From: Lewinella sp. JB7
Lineage (GTDB): Bacteria; Bacteroidota; Bacteroidia; Chitinophagales; Saprospiraceae
Direction of reading: 5' to 3'
NCBI RefSeq assembly: GCF_024297185.1
Contig: NZ_JANCTD010000001.1
Coordinates: 693,396 to 757,395, forward strand
DNA: 64,000 bases
The notes under the pieces were generated by a model. That model saw only the letters and a list, made by a program, of their open reading frames with translations, ran no database searches and was not told the DNA's origin. Positions 8,826 through 17,387 of this stretch are shown one piece after another (position 1 is the stretch's first letter; every line of letters begins with the position of its first letter). A program made the position numbers and the translations under genes.

Positions 8826-10292
8826 TTACCGCCGTACCCATACCCGCAGCTCGTTGTTGATGTCGCCCTCCACCCGGAAGTGTTCCATCAGTTCCCGGCC
8901 GAGGGCCGTATCGGCCTCCGGATCGTGCACGCGACCCACCAGGTAGCGCACGTCGGGGTTGTTTATGATGGCCCGGGCCGCCAACCGCTCGTCAATCTGG
9001 AAGGCCCGCACGTGGTGGTCGAAGAAAAGGAGGGAAGAATGCACGTAGGGCGTAGGCACGGGCCGGTCCAGCAAGTGGTAGGCGATCTGAAAGCCGTTGA
9101 TGGCAAAGAAGGTCACGCCGGGGTCCAATCGCGGCGCGAGGTAGGCGGCGATCTGGCGGGGCTCGTCGCTTTTCCGGGCGTAATAGAGGGCGTGGCCTAC
9201 CCCGATTCCCAGGGCTACGACGACCGTTCCCGCCGCCACCCGTCGCCAGTGGCGCCAGTCGTGCCAGGCTCGACCCACCAACAGGCCCACCCACAGCGCG
9301 ACTACCGGATGCAACTGGATCTGGTAGTGCCCGAATCGCTTACCGGTCAGCAGCACTACGACCGTAACGAGCGCGAACAGCAGGAAAAGGAATCGCTCCC
9401 ACGTCCGGAAATCATGGCTTTTCTTCCGCATATACCGCACCCGCGCGACACCGCCCAGCAGCAGGAAAGGCGCGTAGCGCAGCAGGTAATCCCCCATATA
9501 CTTCAGCCGCAGGTACCACGGCAGCTCGATGGGATAGGCCCCGCCCACCTCCACGGTGTAGAACCATAGAGCCGACAACAGATCGTGGTACGTATAGTAG
9601 GCCACCACCCCCAGCTGCGGCAGGGAAAAGCTGGCGACCAGGGCCAGGCCACCGAGGAAAAGCCTTCGGTATTCTCCACGCTGGAAGTAGAAGTGCACCA
9701 GAAAAAGTCCGGTAGCCAGTGCCTCGGCCGCCACGAAGGGCTTAATGATGAAACCGAGGCCCAGAAGTAGGCCCGCCACCGGCCAGTGCCAGAAGGGATC
9801 GCGGCACCGATCCCGCGTACGGGGAGCCACCGCCAGCGTCACCGCCGCGAGGGTGAATACGTTGAAGAATATCTCGGTGTTGGGCGATATTCCGTAGAAG
9901 GTGTACACGCTGCACATGAAGATGTACACGCCGCCCGCCACCCAACCGGCTACGGCTCCCCCTCCGGCCCTCCGGGTGGCCAAAGACAGTAGCCAGCCCC
10001 CCAGACCGACGAATACACTGGCGGCCGCGCGAAGCAGGAAAATGCTGCCGCCGGTCAGCTTGATGAGCGCCGCGTAAATCCAGAAGATGCCGATCGGCTT
10101 GGTGTCGATGACATCACGCAGGTACACTTCCCCCCGCAGCAACTCGTCGGCGATCACGATGTAGGTGCTCTCGTCGTGGTTGATCACGGAAATGAAGAAG
10201 GATCCCCAGCGGAGGAGGAGGGCCAGGAGGATAAATACCGCCGGGGTCAGCCAGGGAGAGAGGGAGCGGTGGATGGAGGGGGAAGGAAGCAA
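8826..10292 (-). CDS. Membrane glycosyltransferase, GT39/PMT-ArnT-like
   Basis: 488 residues with roughly ten or more hydrophobic segments. It has the acidic motif of the GT-C superfamily (INHDESTYIVIADELLRGE, about residues 37-55) in the first periplasmic loop after TM1, followed by DTKPIGIFWIYA, which matches the D-x-K-P region of ArnT/PMT-like enzymes. Such enzymes move a sugar from a polyprenyl-phosphate donor to lipid A, protein or another acceptor on the outer face of the inner membrane. The start is a TTG at 10292; there is no early ATG in frame. A copy of the dispersed GC-rich motif lies directly upstream (10296-10312). The gene is divergent from proB. Confidence 0.75.
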   Translation of the reverse strand: MLPSPSIHRSLSPWLTPAVFILLALLLRWGSFFISVINHDESTYIVIADELLRGEVYLRDVIDTKPIGIFWIYAALIKLTGGSIFLLRAAASVFVGLGGWLLSLATRRAGGGAVAGWVAGGVYIFMCSVYTFYGISPNTEIFFNVFTLAAVTLAVAPRTRDRCRDPFWHWPVAGLLLGLGFIIKPFVAAEALATGLFLVHFYFQRGEYRRLFLGGLALVASFSLPQLGVVAYYTYHDLLSALWFYTVEVGGAYPIELPWYLRLKYMGDYLLRYAPFLLLGGVARVRYMRKKSHDFRTWERFLFLLFALVTVVVLLTGKRFGHYQIQLHPVVALWVGLLVGRAWHDWRHWRRVAAGTVVVALGIGVGHALYYARKSDEPRQIAAYLAPRLDPGVTFFAINGFQIAYHLLDRPVPTPYVHSSLLFFDHHVRAFQIDERLAARAIINNPDVRYLVGRVHDPEADTALGRELMEHFRVEGDINNELRVWVRR

Positions 10293-10295
10293 AGG

Positions 10296-10312
10296 GGCGG
10301 GTGCGCGGGAGC
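10296..10312 (-). repeat. Dispersed GCTCCCGCG motif, variant copy
   Basis: On the minus strand it reads GCTCCCGCGCACCCGCC, differing from the window consensus GCTCCCGCGTCCCCGCC at two positions. It lies four bases upstream of the TTG start of the glycosyltransferase gene. Confidence 0.5.
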
Positions 10313-10369
10313 AATGATGGGTCGACGGCCGGGCGGATACGGAGGCGACGACGAAGACCGGCTCCGGGC

Positions 10370-10377
10370 TACCTTTA
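10370..10377 (+). promoter_or_regulatory. Candidate -7 box of proB, four bases before ATG
   Basis: TACCTTTA matches the Bacteroidota -7 consensus TAnnTTTG at seven of eight positions. It ends four bases before the proB ATG (10382). With the usual spacing from box to transcription start, the RNA would begin at or next to the start codon. No good TTG element is seen at -33. Confidence 0.4.
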
Positions 10378-10381
10378 CGCC

Positions 10382-11143
10382 ATGTATCAGCGAATCGTCA
10401 TAAAGGTAGGCACCAATGTCCTCACGCGGGCGGACGGCCGGGTAGATATCACCAACATCAGCAGTCTAGTCGACCAGATCGCCCATCTCAAACAGCGGGG
10501 CGTGGAGCTGGTCCTCGTTTCCTCCGGAGCGGTAGGGGCGGGAAAGGAATTGCTGCCGAACCGAACCGACGACGGGGCCGTGGCCCAGCGACAAGTGTAT
10601 TCGGCCATCGGGCAGGTCAGGCTCATGGAACTGTACCGCCAACTCTTTGCCGGCCATGGCCTACTCTGTGCCCAGGTGCTGGCCACGAAGGGCGACTTTC
10701 GGGACGATCTGCACTACGACAATATGCTCAACTGCTTCCGGGCCCTGCTGATGGATCAGATCGTCCCCGTCGTGAACGAAAACGACGTGGTGGCCGTCAC
10801 CGAACTGATGTTCACCGACAACGACGAGCTGGCGGGACTGGTCGCCCGTATGGTCGGCGCCGAAGCCCTCGTGATCCTCAGCAGCGTGGAGGGACTCTAC
10901 GACGGGCCGCCGGACGCCGCGGAAAGCCGCCTCATCACCCGGGTGGATCCGGATGATCCTACTGCCGACCGCTACGTGCAGGCCCGCAAGACCAGCGGCG
11001 GCCGGGGCGGTATGGCCACGAAGTTGCGGATCGCGACCGAAACGGCCCGGGCCGGCATTCCCGTCATGATCGGCAACGGACGTCGCCCGGGTATCCTGCA
11101 CCGACTACTGGAAAGTGAATGGCCGGGCACCACGGTGCGCTAG
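10382..11143 (+). CDS. proB: Glutamate 5-kinase, short form without PUA domain
   Basis: 253 residues from the ATG at 10382. An upstream in-frame GTG at 10301 would add an Arg-rich stretch without homology to the family. It phosphorylates glutamate to glutamyl-5-phosphate, the first step of proline synthesis. Visible are the amino acid kinase fold start (MYQRIVIKVGTNVLT), the nucleotide/Gly loop (VLVSSGAVGAGKELL), substrate residues (VNENDVVA, FTDNDELAG) and the Lys-bearing loop (SGGRGGMATKL). It ends after the kinase domain, so the C-terminal PUA domain of the E. coli enzyme is missing, which is common in Bacteroidota. proA is not adjacent. A -7-like box sits just before the ATG. Confidence 0.93.
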   Translation: MYQRIVIKVGTNVLTRADGRVDITNISSLVDQIAHLKQRGVELVLVSSGAVGAGKELLPNRTDDGAVAQRQVYSAIGQVRLMELYRQLFAGHGLLCAQVLATKGDFRDDLHYDNMLNCFRALLMDQIVPVVNENDVVAVTELMFTDNDELAGLVARMVGAEALVILSSVEGLYDGPPDAAESRLITRVDPDDPTADRYVQARKTSGGRGGMATKLRIATETARAGIPVMIGNGRRPGILHRLLESEWPGTTVR

Positions 11144-11179
11144 CGCGCAAACAATACCCCCGTCCCCAATCCAGTTCAT

Positions 11180-11187
11180 TAGCTTTG
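11180..11187 (+). promoter_or_regulatory. Candidate -7 box (TAGCTTTG) upstream of the beta-helix lipoprotein gene
   Basis: A perfect match to TAnnTTTG. It ends 12 bases before the ATG at 11200, predicting a very short 5' leader. It also supports the ATG at 11200 over the GTG-type start at 11119, which would lie inside the end of proB. Confidence 0.45.
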
Positions 11188-11199
11188 CCCTCCCCGCCT

Positions 11200-12690
11200 A
11201 TGCGCCTATCCCTACTGCTCGGAATTTTGCTGACGTGCCTCGCGGCCTGCGAAGTGGATCGCGATTTCGTCACCGGCGAGGCCGTAAACCTCCGGTTCGG
11301 AGTGGATACTCTGCGGTTCGATACGGTGTTTACGGCCCGGGGGAGTGCTACGCAATCCTTTAAGGTCTACAACGACGCCGCCGACCCGGTACGGATCGAC
11401 CGGATCTCGGTAGCGGGCATGACCGGTGTTCACTTTACCTTCAACGTGGACGGCACCATGGGCCCGGACGCCCGCGACGTCGTGATTTGGGGCCGCGACA
11501 GCATCTTCGTCTTCGTGGAAGCGGAGGTGGACCCCACGGCGCCCGAATCGGTGAGCCCCTTTATCGCCGAGGATCTCCTCATCTTCGAGACCGGCGACAG
11601 GCGGTCGGAGGTCGTGCTGGAAGCCTACGGACAGAACGCCAACTACCTGAACGGCTTTAACCGCGGACGCTTCTTTCAGCCCATCTGTCAGGACGGCACC
11701 TTCACCCTGCCGGTCGATCTGCCGACGGTTATCTACGGCTCCATGATCATCGATAGCTGTACCGTGCGCGCGCTGGCCGGGACGCGCATTTACTTCCACG
11801 GCGGCATTCAGCGCAATCTCAACCTCGGCGGGAACGGCATCTTCAACGACGGATTCATCTACACCCTTCCGGAGGGCCGGCTGCACCTGCTGGGGACGCT
11901 GGACAATCCGGTCATACTGGCTACCGACCGCCTCGAGGAAGACTTTGAAGAAAGCCGGGGCGCGTATCGGGGGCTCATCTTCGGTCCCGAGAGCACCGGC
12001 AACCGCATCGAACACACCCGGATCTACAATTCGATCGTGGGCATCACCGCCGACAGTCTGGCCGAGGTGACCGTCGAAAATTCGATCATCGCCAATAGCA
12101 GTGGCGCGGCCATTAGTACGTACCAGTCGACCGTGACGGCCCGCAACAGTTTGTTCCACTCCAACTACGGAAATACGATCCAGTACCTGAAGGGGGGCAG
12201 CCTTACGCTCGAGCACTGCACCCTGGCGAACTACGGAACCGATGCCGCGGCCCTGGCCCTGCTCAATTTCAGCTGCGACGACAACGACGTCTGCCTGGCC
12301 GCGCCCCTTACCGCCCGGGTCACTAACAGCATCATCAGTGGAGCACGCACGAATCAGTTGCTCTTCGCCGACGGCTTCAACGGTCAGCAACCCGGCTTTT
12401 TTGACGTGAAGATCAGCCACTCGGTGGTGCGGACCGACGATGAATTCCTGCGCAGCAACGACGGCATCTTCCGTGATTTTTACGGTACCGACTGTACCGA
12501 CTGCTACAATTACCAGTCGGGCGACCCCCTCTTCGTCTCCATCAGTCAGGACGATTATCACCCCGACAGCCTCAGTGTAGCCCGCAACCGGGCGGTCTTC
12601 CTGCCCGAACTTCCCCGCGACCTGGAGGGGGCGGAGCGTGACGCCGAGCGGCCGGATGCCGGCGCGTTGGAGTGGCAAGCCGGAAACTGA
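11200..12690 (+). CDS. Lipoprotein with right-handed parallel beta-helix
   Basis: 496 residues. A lipoprotein signal ends LAAC (Cys17). The N-terminal part (about 20-150) is a beta-sandwich-like region (LRFDTVFTARGSATQSFKVYN resembles Ig-like/abnormal-spindle-type domains). From about 170 onward, short strand repeats with stacked Asn/Ser positions (TVENSIIANSSGAAIST, VTARNSLFHSNYGNTIQY, LTLEHCTLANYG) indicate a pectate-lyase-like right-handed beta-helix. Members bind or cleave polysaccharide; no catalytic set is evident, so a structural or binding role is just as likely. Two CxxC-like pairs near the end (CTDCTDCYNY) are unusual and may bind a metal or form disulfides. The protein should be exposed in the periplasm or on the outer membrane. 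Confidence 0.75.
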   Translation: MRLSLLLGILLTCLAACEVDRDFVTGEAVNLRFGVDTLRFDTVFTARGSATQSFKVYNDAADPVRIDRISVAGMTGVHFTFNVDGTMGPDARDVVIWGRDSIFVFVEAEVDPTAPESVSPFIAEDLLIFETGDRRSEVVLEAYGQNANYLNGFNRGRFFQPICQDGTFTLPVDLPTVIYGSMIIDSCTVRALAGTRIYFHGGIQRNLNLGGNGIFNDGFIYTLPEGRLHLLGTLDNPVILATDRLEEDFEESRGAYRGLIFGPESTGNRIEHTRIYNSIVGITADSLAEVTVENSIIANSSGAAISTYQSTVTARNSLFHSNYGNTIQYLKGGSLTLEHCTLANYGTDAAALALLNFSCDDNDVCLAAPLTARVTNSIISGARTNQLLFADGFNGQQPGFFDVKISHSVVRTDDEFLRSNDGIFRDFYGTDCTDCYNYQSGDPLFVSISQDDYHPDSLSVARNRAVFLPELPRDLEGAERDAERPDAGALEWQAGN

Positions 12691-12701
12691 TACAAACCAA
12701 T

Positions 12702-12716
12702 CGCCGGTAGCCGGCG
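12702..12716. promoter_or_regulatory. Short perfect hairpin upstream of mlaE
   Basis: CGCCGG, loop TAG, CCGGCG. It lies between the beta-helix gene stop and the mlaE start. No T-run follows; it may be a weak terminator or an mRNA-stabilising structure. Confidence 0.3.
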
Positions 12717-12743
12717 TTACACCTCGAACCCCACCCCGCGTAC

Positions 12744-13490
12744 ATGGTCATTGACAACATGCTCTACAATCTGGGTCGTTACGTGACCCTGCTGCGTTCG
12801 TCCGTCGCCCGGCCGGAGAAATTTTCGATGTACTACAAGGAGACGATGCGGCAGATGGACGCCATCGGCGTGGGCTCCGTATTCATCGTGCTCCTGATCT
12901 CGGTCTTCATCGGAATGGTGACGGCCGTGCAGTTTGCCGATCAGCTGGGCGACAGCTTCGTACCATCTTACTACATCGGCTACATCGTCCGGGACATCAC
13001 CATCATCGAGATGGCCCCGACGATCACCTGTCTGGTGCTGGCCGGTAAGGTCGGCTCTAACCTGGCAGCCGAGATCGGGGGGATGCGCCAGAAGGAACAC
13101 ATCGACGCCATGGAGATCATGGGGGTCAATACCGCCGCCTACCTCATCATGCCGAAGATCATTGCCGCCGTGGTGGTCATTCCTATGCTGGTGGCCATCT
13201 CGGCCTTCGTGAGCATCATAGGCGGGTACATCAGTACGGTGGTGCCCGGTACCATATCCCATACGGAATACGTGCTGGGACTGCGATCCTTCTTCGTTCC
13301 CCGCTACGTCTTTATGATGTTCGTCAAGGCCGCCGTATTCGCCTTTCTGCTCACGTCGGTCAGTTGTTACATGGGCTACTACGTCAAGGGCGGCAGCATC
13401 GAACTCGGTCAGGCCAGCACCAACGCCGTGGTCGTCAGCGACGTGCTGATCCTGGTTTTCGATTTTCTCATTGCCCTGCTGCTAACCTAA
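12744..13490 (+). CDS. mlaE: MlaE-type ABC transporter permease
   Basis: 248 residues with five to six membrane segments. It has the MlaE/YrbE hallmark region FIGMVTAVQFADQL, MAPTITCLVLAGKVGSNLAAEIG, MRQKEHIDAMEIMGVN and the PKIIAAVVVIPMLV segment. It forms the inner-membrane core of a phospholipid (Mla) transport complex that helps keep outer-membrane lipid asymmetry. It is followed after 10 bases by the ATPase gene, so the two form an operon. The periplasmic MlaD (MCE) subunit is not in this window and must be encoded elsewhere if the complex is standard. Confidence 0.92.
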   Translation: MVIDNMLYNLGRYVTLLRSSVARPEKFSMYYKETMRQMDAIGVGSVFIVLLISVFIGMVTAVQFADQLGDSFVPSYYIGYIVRDITIIEMAPTITCLVLAGKVGSNLAAEIGGMRQKEHIDAMEIMGVNTAAYLIMPKIIAAVVVIPMLVAISAFVSIIGGYISTVVPGTISHTEYVLGLRSFFVPRYVFMMFVKAAVFAFLLTSVSCYMGYYVKGGSIELGQASTNAVVVSDVLILVFDFLIALLLT

Positions 13491-13500
13491 TCCGCCCCGC

Positions 13501-14277
13501 ATGATCCGTACGCAAGACATCACGAAATCGTTCGGTGAGAACGAGGTCCTGAAGGGCATCACTACCGAGTTCTACGACGGAAAGCCTAACCTGATCATCG
13601 GCAGTTCCGGGGCCGGTAAGACGGTGCTGCTCAAGCTTCTGGTAGGATTGTTCAAACCCACTTCGGGAAAGGTGTTCTACGACGACGTCGACCTGTTCTC
13701 CCTCGATGACGAGGCCATTCGCGAAGTGCGGATGAAGGTGGGAATGCTCTTTCAGGGCAATGCCCTCTTCGACTCGATGACGGTGGGCGAGAATATCCGT
13801 TTTCCGATGGACATGTTTACCAAGAAAACAGCCGGAGAGAAAGCTAAGCGGGTCGATGAGTGCCTCGAAATGGTCAACATGGAAGGCGTCAACGATCGCT
13901 TCCCCTCCGAGGTCTCCGGGGGTATGCAAAAGCGGGTTGGCATCGCCCGCGCCATGGTCCTGGAGCCTAAGTACCTCTTCTGCGACGAACCCAACTCGGG
14001 CCTGGACCCCAAGACGAGTATTCTGATCGACGAACTGATCTGCGATCTTACCTACAAGAATAATATCACCACCGTCATTAATACCCACGATATGAACTCC
14101 GTCATGGGCATCGGTGATAATATCGTCCTGCTCAAGGACGGCCACCTGGTCTGGCAGGGCGATAAGTCGCAGGTACTCGAAACCGATAAGGAGGTACTGC
14201 AGGACTTCATCTTCGCCAGTCCCTTCCTGCGCCGCCTGCGGGAAGATGCGCTCAAGCAACGTCACGCGCACGACTAA
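13501..14277 (+). CDS. mlaF: MlaF-type ABC transporter ATPase
   Basis: 258 residues, normal length. Walker A is GSSGAGKT (about 36-43), the Q-loop is GMLFQGNALFDSMTV, the signature is EVSGGMQKRVGIARAM, Walker B is YLFCDEPNSGLD, and the switch His is in NTHDMNSV. It powers the lipid transport complex with the preceding MlaE permease. The Asn in DEPNSGLD (usually Thr) is common in MlaF and Mkl ATPases. The 10-base gap to mlaE indicates translational coupling. Confidence 0.93.
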   Translation: MIRTQDITKSFGENEVLKGITTEFYDGKPNLIIGSSGAGKTVLLKLLVGLFKPTSGKVFYDDVDLFSLDDEAIREVRMKVGMLFQGNALFDSMTVGENIRFPMDMFTKKTAGEKAKRVDECLEMVNMEGVNDRFPSEVSGGMQKRVGIARAMVLEPKYLFCDEPNSGLDPKTSILIDELICDLTYKNNITTVINTHDMNSVMGIGDNIVLLKDGHLVWQGDKSQVLETDKEVLQDFIFASPFLRRLREDALKQRHAHD

Positions 14278-14355
14278 GTCGAATTCCGGTATTCAGCGTA
14301 CGAAATCCGCCAACGTCCGGCCGCCGGGGTTCGTCTACGGGGAAATCGTATTCCC

Positions 14356-14742
14356 ATGCGTTACCTGATCTGTTTACTCCCCCTGCTCTTCTTCGCCTGC
14401 GGTGAAGATGCCCCCCGACTGGACTGTCCGACCGGTCTGATCAGCGTAGGAGACCGGATCATTCTTCCCGACGACACGGCCCTGGAACTGGTGCGAGTGA
14501 GCGACAACCGCTGCCCCTGCGATGCCGTATGCGTCTGGGCCGGCTACCTGCAGGCTACGCTTACCGACGGAGACACGACGCTGATGGTGTCCGACGTCAC
14601 CGTTTCCGATTCCCTGGGTATCGTGGATGCGGTGAGTTACCGGGGCTTCGTCATCTCCATCGACGATATCCAGCTCAAGACGGGGGAGTGTAAGACTTAC
14701 TACCCGCAGTCGGACTACTGCATCGGCTTTGTGGTAGAGTAG
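14356..14742 (+). CDS. Small lipoprotein with CPxDxxCVWAG motif
   Basis: 128 residues. A lipoprotein signal ends FFAC (Cys15). The motif NRCPCDAVCVWAG (about 51-63) is shared by a widespread family of small uncharacterised Bacteroidota lipoproteins in which two Cys flank an acidic residue before a Trp. Two more Cys lie near the end (GECKTYYPQSDYC). All Cys after the lipidated one are probably disulfide-bonded outside the cytoplasm. Function unknown. It starts 78 bases after mlaF and could be read from the same transcript. Confidence 0.7.
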   Translation: MRYLICLLPLLFFACGEDAPRLDCPTGLISVGDRIILPDDTALELVRVSDNRCPCDAVCVWAGYLQATLTDGDTTLMVSDVTVSDSLGIVDAVSYRGFVISIDDIQLKTGECKTYYPQSDYCIGFVVE

Positions 14743-14765
14743 CCGTGACGAACCGACGGTTGTAT

Positions 14766-14773
14766 TACCTTTA
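14766..14773 (+). promoter_or_regulatory. Candidate -7 box upstream of the isoaspartyl peptidase gene
   Basis: TACCTTTA, the same octamer as before proB and the GGGP synthase, here 24 bases before the ATG at 14798. The -33 region lacks a clear TTTG. Confidence 0.35.
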
Positions 14774-14797
14774 GCGGGTACCCAAGTCGTCCCTGCC

Positions 14798-15853
14798 ATG
14801 CACCAAATAATCCGCCTTACTCTTTTGATTTGTCTCGGTCTTGCGCTCTGTACCTGTCAGGACAGCAGCGACACCGGTCTGCGGGCCGCCACCCAGTCGC
14901 GCGACGGAAGCGCGGAGTCAGACCGACCCGACTACGCGCTCGTTATCCACGGCGGGGCGGGCACCATCCTCAAGGAAAATATGACCGACGAGCGTGCCGC
15001 GGCCATCGAAGCCGCCATGAATGCCGCCCTGGACGCCGGGGAGGCGGTCCTGCGCGACGGGGGCAGCGCGGCGGACGCGGTGGAGGCTACCATATGGGTC
15101 ATGGAGGACAGCCCCTATTTCAATTCCGCGAAGGGAGCCGTGTTCACCAATGCCGGCATCAACGAACTTGACGCCAGCTTCATGACTGGTCACGACCAAA
15201 ACGCCGGGGCCGTCGGAGGCATCACCAATCTGAAGCACCCCATCAGTGCCGCCCGGGCCGTGATGGAGAAATCGGAACACGTGCTGCTTACCGGAAAGGG
15301 AGCCGAGGAGTTTGCCGCCGGAGCGGGGCTGGAGGTCGTCGATCCCGCCTACTTCTTTACGCAGGAGCGGTACGACGCGCTACAGCGCGCGCTCGCCGGG
15401 GAAAAAGTGGAACAGGAAAAAGTCGACGTCGATAAAAAGCACGGAACCGTCGGCTGTGTTGCCCTCGACAAGGATGGTAACCTCGCGGCCGGCACCAGCA
15501 CCGGGGGTATGACCAACAAGCGTTACAACCGGCTGGGCGACAGTCCCATCATCGGCGCCGGTACCTACGCCGACAACGCTACCTGCGGGGTCAGCTGCAC
15601 GGGTTGGGGAGAGTACTTTATTCGCTACGCCGTGGCCTACGACGTCCACGCCCGCATGGCCTACGCCGGAGCTTCGTTAAAGGAAGCCACCGATGCCGTT
15701 ATCCACCAGACGCTGGTCGAAAAGGGCGGCACCGGTGGCCTCATCGCGCTCGACGCCCGGGGGAACGTGGCCATGCCGTTTAATACTCCCGGAATGTACC
15801 GGGGCTACCTGAAGGCCGGAGGAGAGCGGGAGGTTAGGTTTTATGAAGAGTGA
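14798..15853 (+). CDS. iaaA: Isoaspartyl peptidase / plant-type L-asparaginase (Ntn hydrolase)
   Basis: 351 residues with an N-terminal export signal (LTLLICLGLALCTC; possibly a lipoprotein). The asparaginase-2 fold begins YALVIHGGAG (about 46-55). The autocleavage site and nucleophile is Thr217 in KKHGTVGCVAL: the precursor splits there and Thr becomes the new N-terminus of the beta subunit. Downstream GTSTGGMTNK and GDSPIIGAGTYAD form the substrate pocket. The enzyme cleaves beta-aspartyl dipeptides and asparagine; with its signal it would act in the periplasm. The gene is monocistronic, followed by a tandem array. Confidence 0.92.
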   Translation: MHQIIRLTLLICLGLALCTCQDSSDTGLRAATQSRDGSAESDRPDYALVIHGGAGTILKENMTDERAAAIEAAMNAALDAGEAVLRDGGSAADAVEATIWVMEDSPYFNSAKGAVFTNAGINELDASFMTGHDQNAGAVGGITNLKHPISAARAVMEKSEHVLLTGKGAEEFAAGAGLEVVDPAYFFTQERYDALQRALAGEKVEQEKVDVDKKHGTVGCVALDKDGNLAAGTSTGGMTNKRYNRLGDSPIIGAGTYADNATCGVSCTGWGEYFIRYAVAYDVHARMAYAGASLKEATDAVIHQTLVEKGGTGGLIALDARGNVAMPFNTPGMYRGYLKAGGEREVRFYEE

Positions 15854-15895
15854 AAATTTATAATTTACAATTTGAAATTTAAGATTGGAAATTTA

Positions 15896-16400
15896 GCGGC
15901 TTTGCTCGCTGCGCTCGTGGCTATGGCTTGTTCCGGCTACCGAGATAGGCGATGGGGACTCCCGAGGAAGGGATTTACCATTTACCATTTCTGAAGTACC
16001 ATGTCAAATTTAGCGGCTTTGCTCGCTGCGCTCGTGGTTGCGGCCGGGGCATTTTTCCGGCTACCGAGATAGGCGATGGGGACTCCCGAGGAAGGGATTT
16101 ACCATTTACTATTTCTGAAGTACCATGTCGAATTTGGCGGCTTTGCTCGCTGCGCTCGTGGCTGTGGCTTTTTCCGACTACCGAGATAGGCGATGGGGAC
16201 TCCCCAGGAAGGGATTTACCATTTACCATTTCTGAATTACCATGTCGAATTTGGCGGCTCTGCTCGCTGCGCTCGTGGTTGCGGCCGGGACATTTTTTCG
16301 GCTGATGAATAGGTACAGGAGCCCTATGGTAAGGGATTTACCATTTACCATTTCTGAAGTACCATGTCGAATTTGGCGGCTTTGCTCGCTGCGCTCGTCC
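15896..16400. repeat. Tandem array of 117-124-bp units with alternating short and long forms
   Basis: Copies of GCGGCTTTGCTCGCTGCGCT begin at 15896, 16013, 16137, 16254 (one mismatch) and 16376. The intervals are 117, 124, 117 and 122 bases. Odd units carry CGTGGCTRTGGCTT and even units CGTGGTTGCGGCCGG, so the basic repeat is a dimer of about 241 bp. Each unit ends with GGGATTTACCATTTACCATT and TACCATGTC. The array is bounded on both sides by AATTT-rich patches (15854-15895 and 16480-16516). No open frame has normal codon use. It is not CRISPR: the unit is long and has no unique spacers. Confidence 0.9.
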
Positions 16401-16513
16401 GTTGATTTTAAAGTGGTCCTCTTGTGCCAAGCGATCACGAAGGGTCAGTGTCGCCACTAAAGACAACGGACACGTATAACCAATTTAAAATTTCACATTA
16501 AAAATTTGAAATT

Positions 16514-17143
16514 TTAAACCGTCGTAAACATCTCCTCTACCGGGAAGCGCACCTTGGCGTGTTCCTGGGTAGCGTCTTCGGGAGAGCGGTAGCCGACCGG
16601 GGCGATCACCGTGGCGGTCAGTCCCTGAGCTTCGAGTCCGAGAATACGGTCGTAGGCGGCGACGTCGAATCCTTCCATTGGACAGGTGTCGATGCCCATT
16701 TCGGCGGCGGCGGCCAGTAGGGTGCCCAGTCCAATGTATGCCTGCCGTTGGTTCCAGGTCTGGACGCTCTCCAGATCCTTTCCGGCCACCGAGCCCTTCA
16801 TGTATTCGGCGTAACCGTCGAGATTTTCGCGCGGAACACCACGGACCTCGGCGATCCGGTCGACGTAGGAGTCGATGTATTCCGGGGACATATCGCGCTT
16901 GGCGGCAAAAACGAATACGTGGGAGCTCTCAGTCAGTTGCGGCTGGTTGTAGCTGGCTTCCCGGAGTTGTTCCTTCACTGCGGGATCCTCTATCACGACT
17001 ACGCGGTAGGGCTGGAGACCAAAGCTGGAGGCGGCGAGGTTAGTAGCTTCCTTGAGCGTGGCCAACTGCTCGGGGCTGAGGCGGCGGGAGGCATCAAAAC
17101 GTTTCGTGGCGTAGCGCCACTTGAGGCTTTCAATCAGATTCAT
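16514..17143 (-). CDS. Nitroreductase-family NAD(P)H-dependent oxidoreductase
   Basis: 209 residues from the ATG at 17143; the longer frame to 17212 adds an unrelated leader. It is a flavoprotein of the NfsB type: it starts MNLIESLKWRYATKRFD (FMN-binding Arg/Lys near the N-terminus), with LAASSFGLQPYRVVVIED and QAYIGLGTLLAAAAEMGIDTCPMEGFD, all standard for the family. It probably reduces quinones, nitroaromatics or other electrophiles with NAD(P)H in the cytoplasm. The stop codon lies at the edge of an AATTT-rich patch and the 120-bp array. One copy of the dispersed GC-rich motif is 50 bases upstream. Confidence 0.9.
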   Translation of the reverse strand: MNLIESLKWRYATKRFDASRRLSPEQLATLKEATNLAASSFGLQPYRVVVIEDPAVKEQLREASYNQPQLTESSHVFVFAAKRDMSPEYIDSYVDRIAEVRGVPRENLDGYAEYMKGSVAGKDLESVQTWNQRQAYIGLGTLLAAAAEMGIDTCPMEGFDVAAYDRILGLEAQGLTATVIAPVGYRSPEDATQEHAKVRFPVEEMFTTV

Positions 17144-17194
17144 GGGGATAATTATTGTACCTACATTAATTTGTGAGAAGGTAAAAAGTTTTGT

Positions 17195-17210
17195 GCGGGG
17201 ACGCGGGAGC
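17195..17210 (-). repeat. Dispersed GCTCCCGCGTCCCCGC motif
   Basis: Exact 16-base copy on the minus strand, between the nitroreductase start and tRNA-Leu. An A-run (CAAAA) follows, as at several other copies. Confidence 0.7.
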
Positions 17211-17293
17211 AATCAATTTTAAATTGACCATTTAAATTGCAGATTCCACGGGTGCGTCTTACTTTTGCGTCCGCTTCCAGCGACACACCCTAT

Positions 17294-17378
17294 GCCCAGG
17301 TGGTGGAATTGGTAGACACGCCAGCTTGAGGGGCTGGTGTCCATTGCGGACGTGCAGGTTCGACTCCTGTCCTGGGCA
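17294..17378 (+). tRNA. tRNA-Leu (GAG anticodon)
   Basis: Acceptor stem GCCCAGG/CCTGGGC with discriminator A at 17378. The D-arm contains GGTAGACACG. The anticodon stem CCAGC/GCTGG holds the loop TTGAGGG, giving anticodon GAG. A long class II variable arm (GTGTCC...GGACGTG) and a T-arm with GGTTCGACTCC follow. The 85-nt length and long variable arm agree with tRNA-Leu. The 3' CCA is not encoded. Confidence 0.97.
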
Positions 17379-17387
17379 CGCATACGA

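Noticed and set aside
15896-16400. Possible CRISPR array
   Set aside because: Units are about 120 bp, tandem and nearly continuous, without unique spacers of 25-40 bases and without cas genes.
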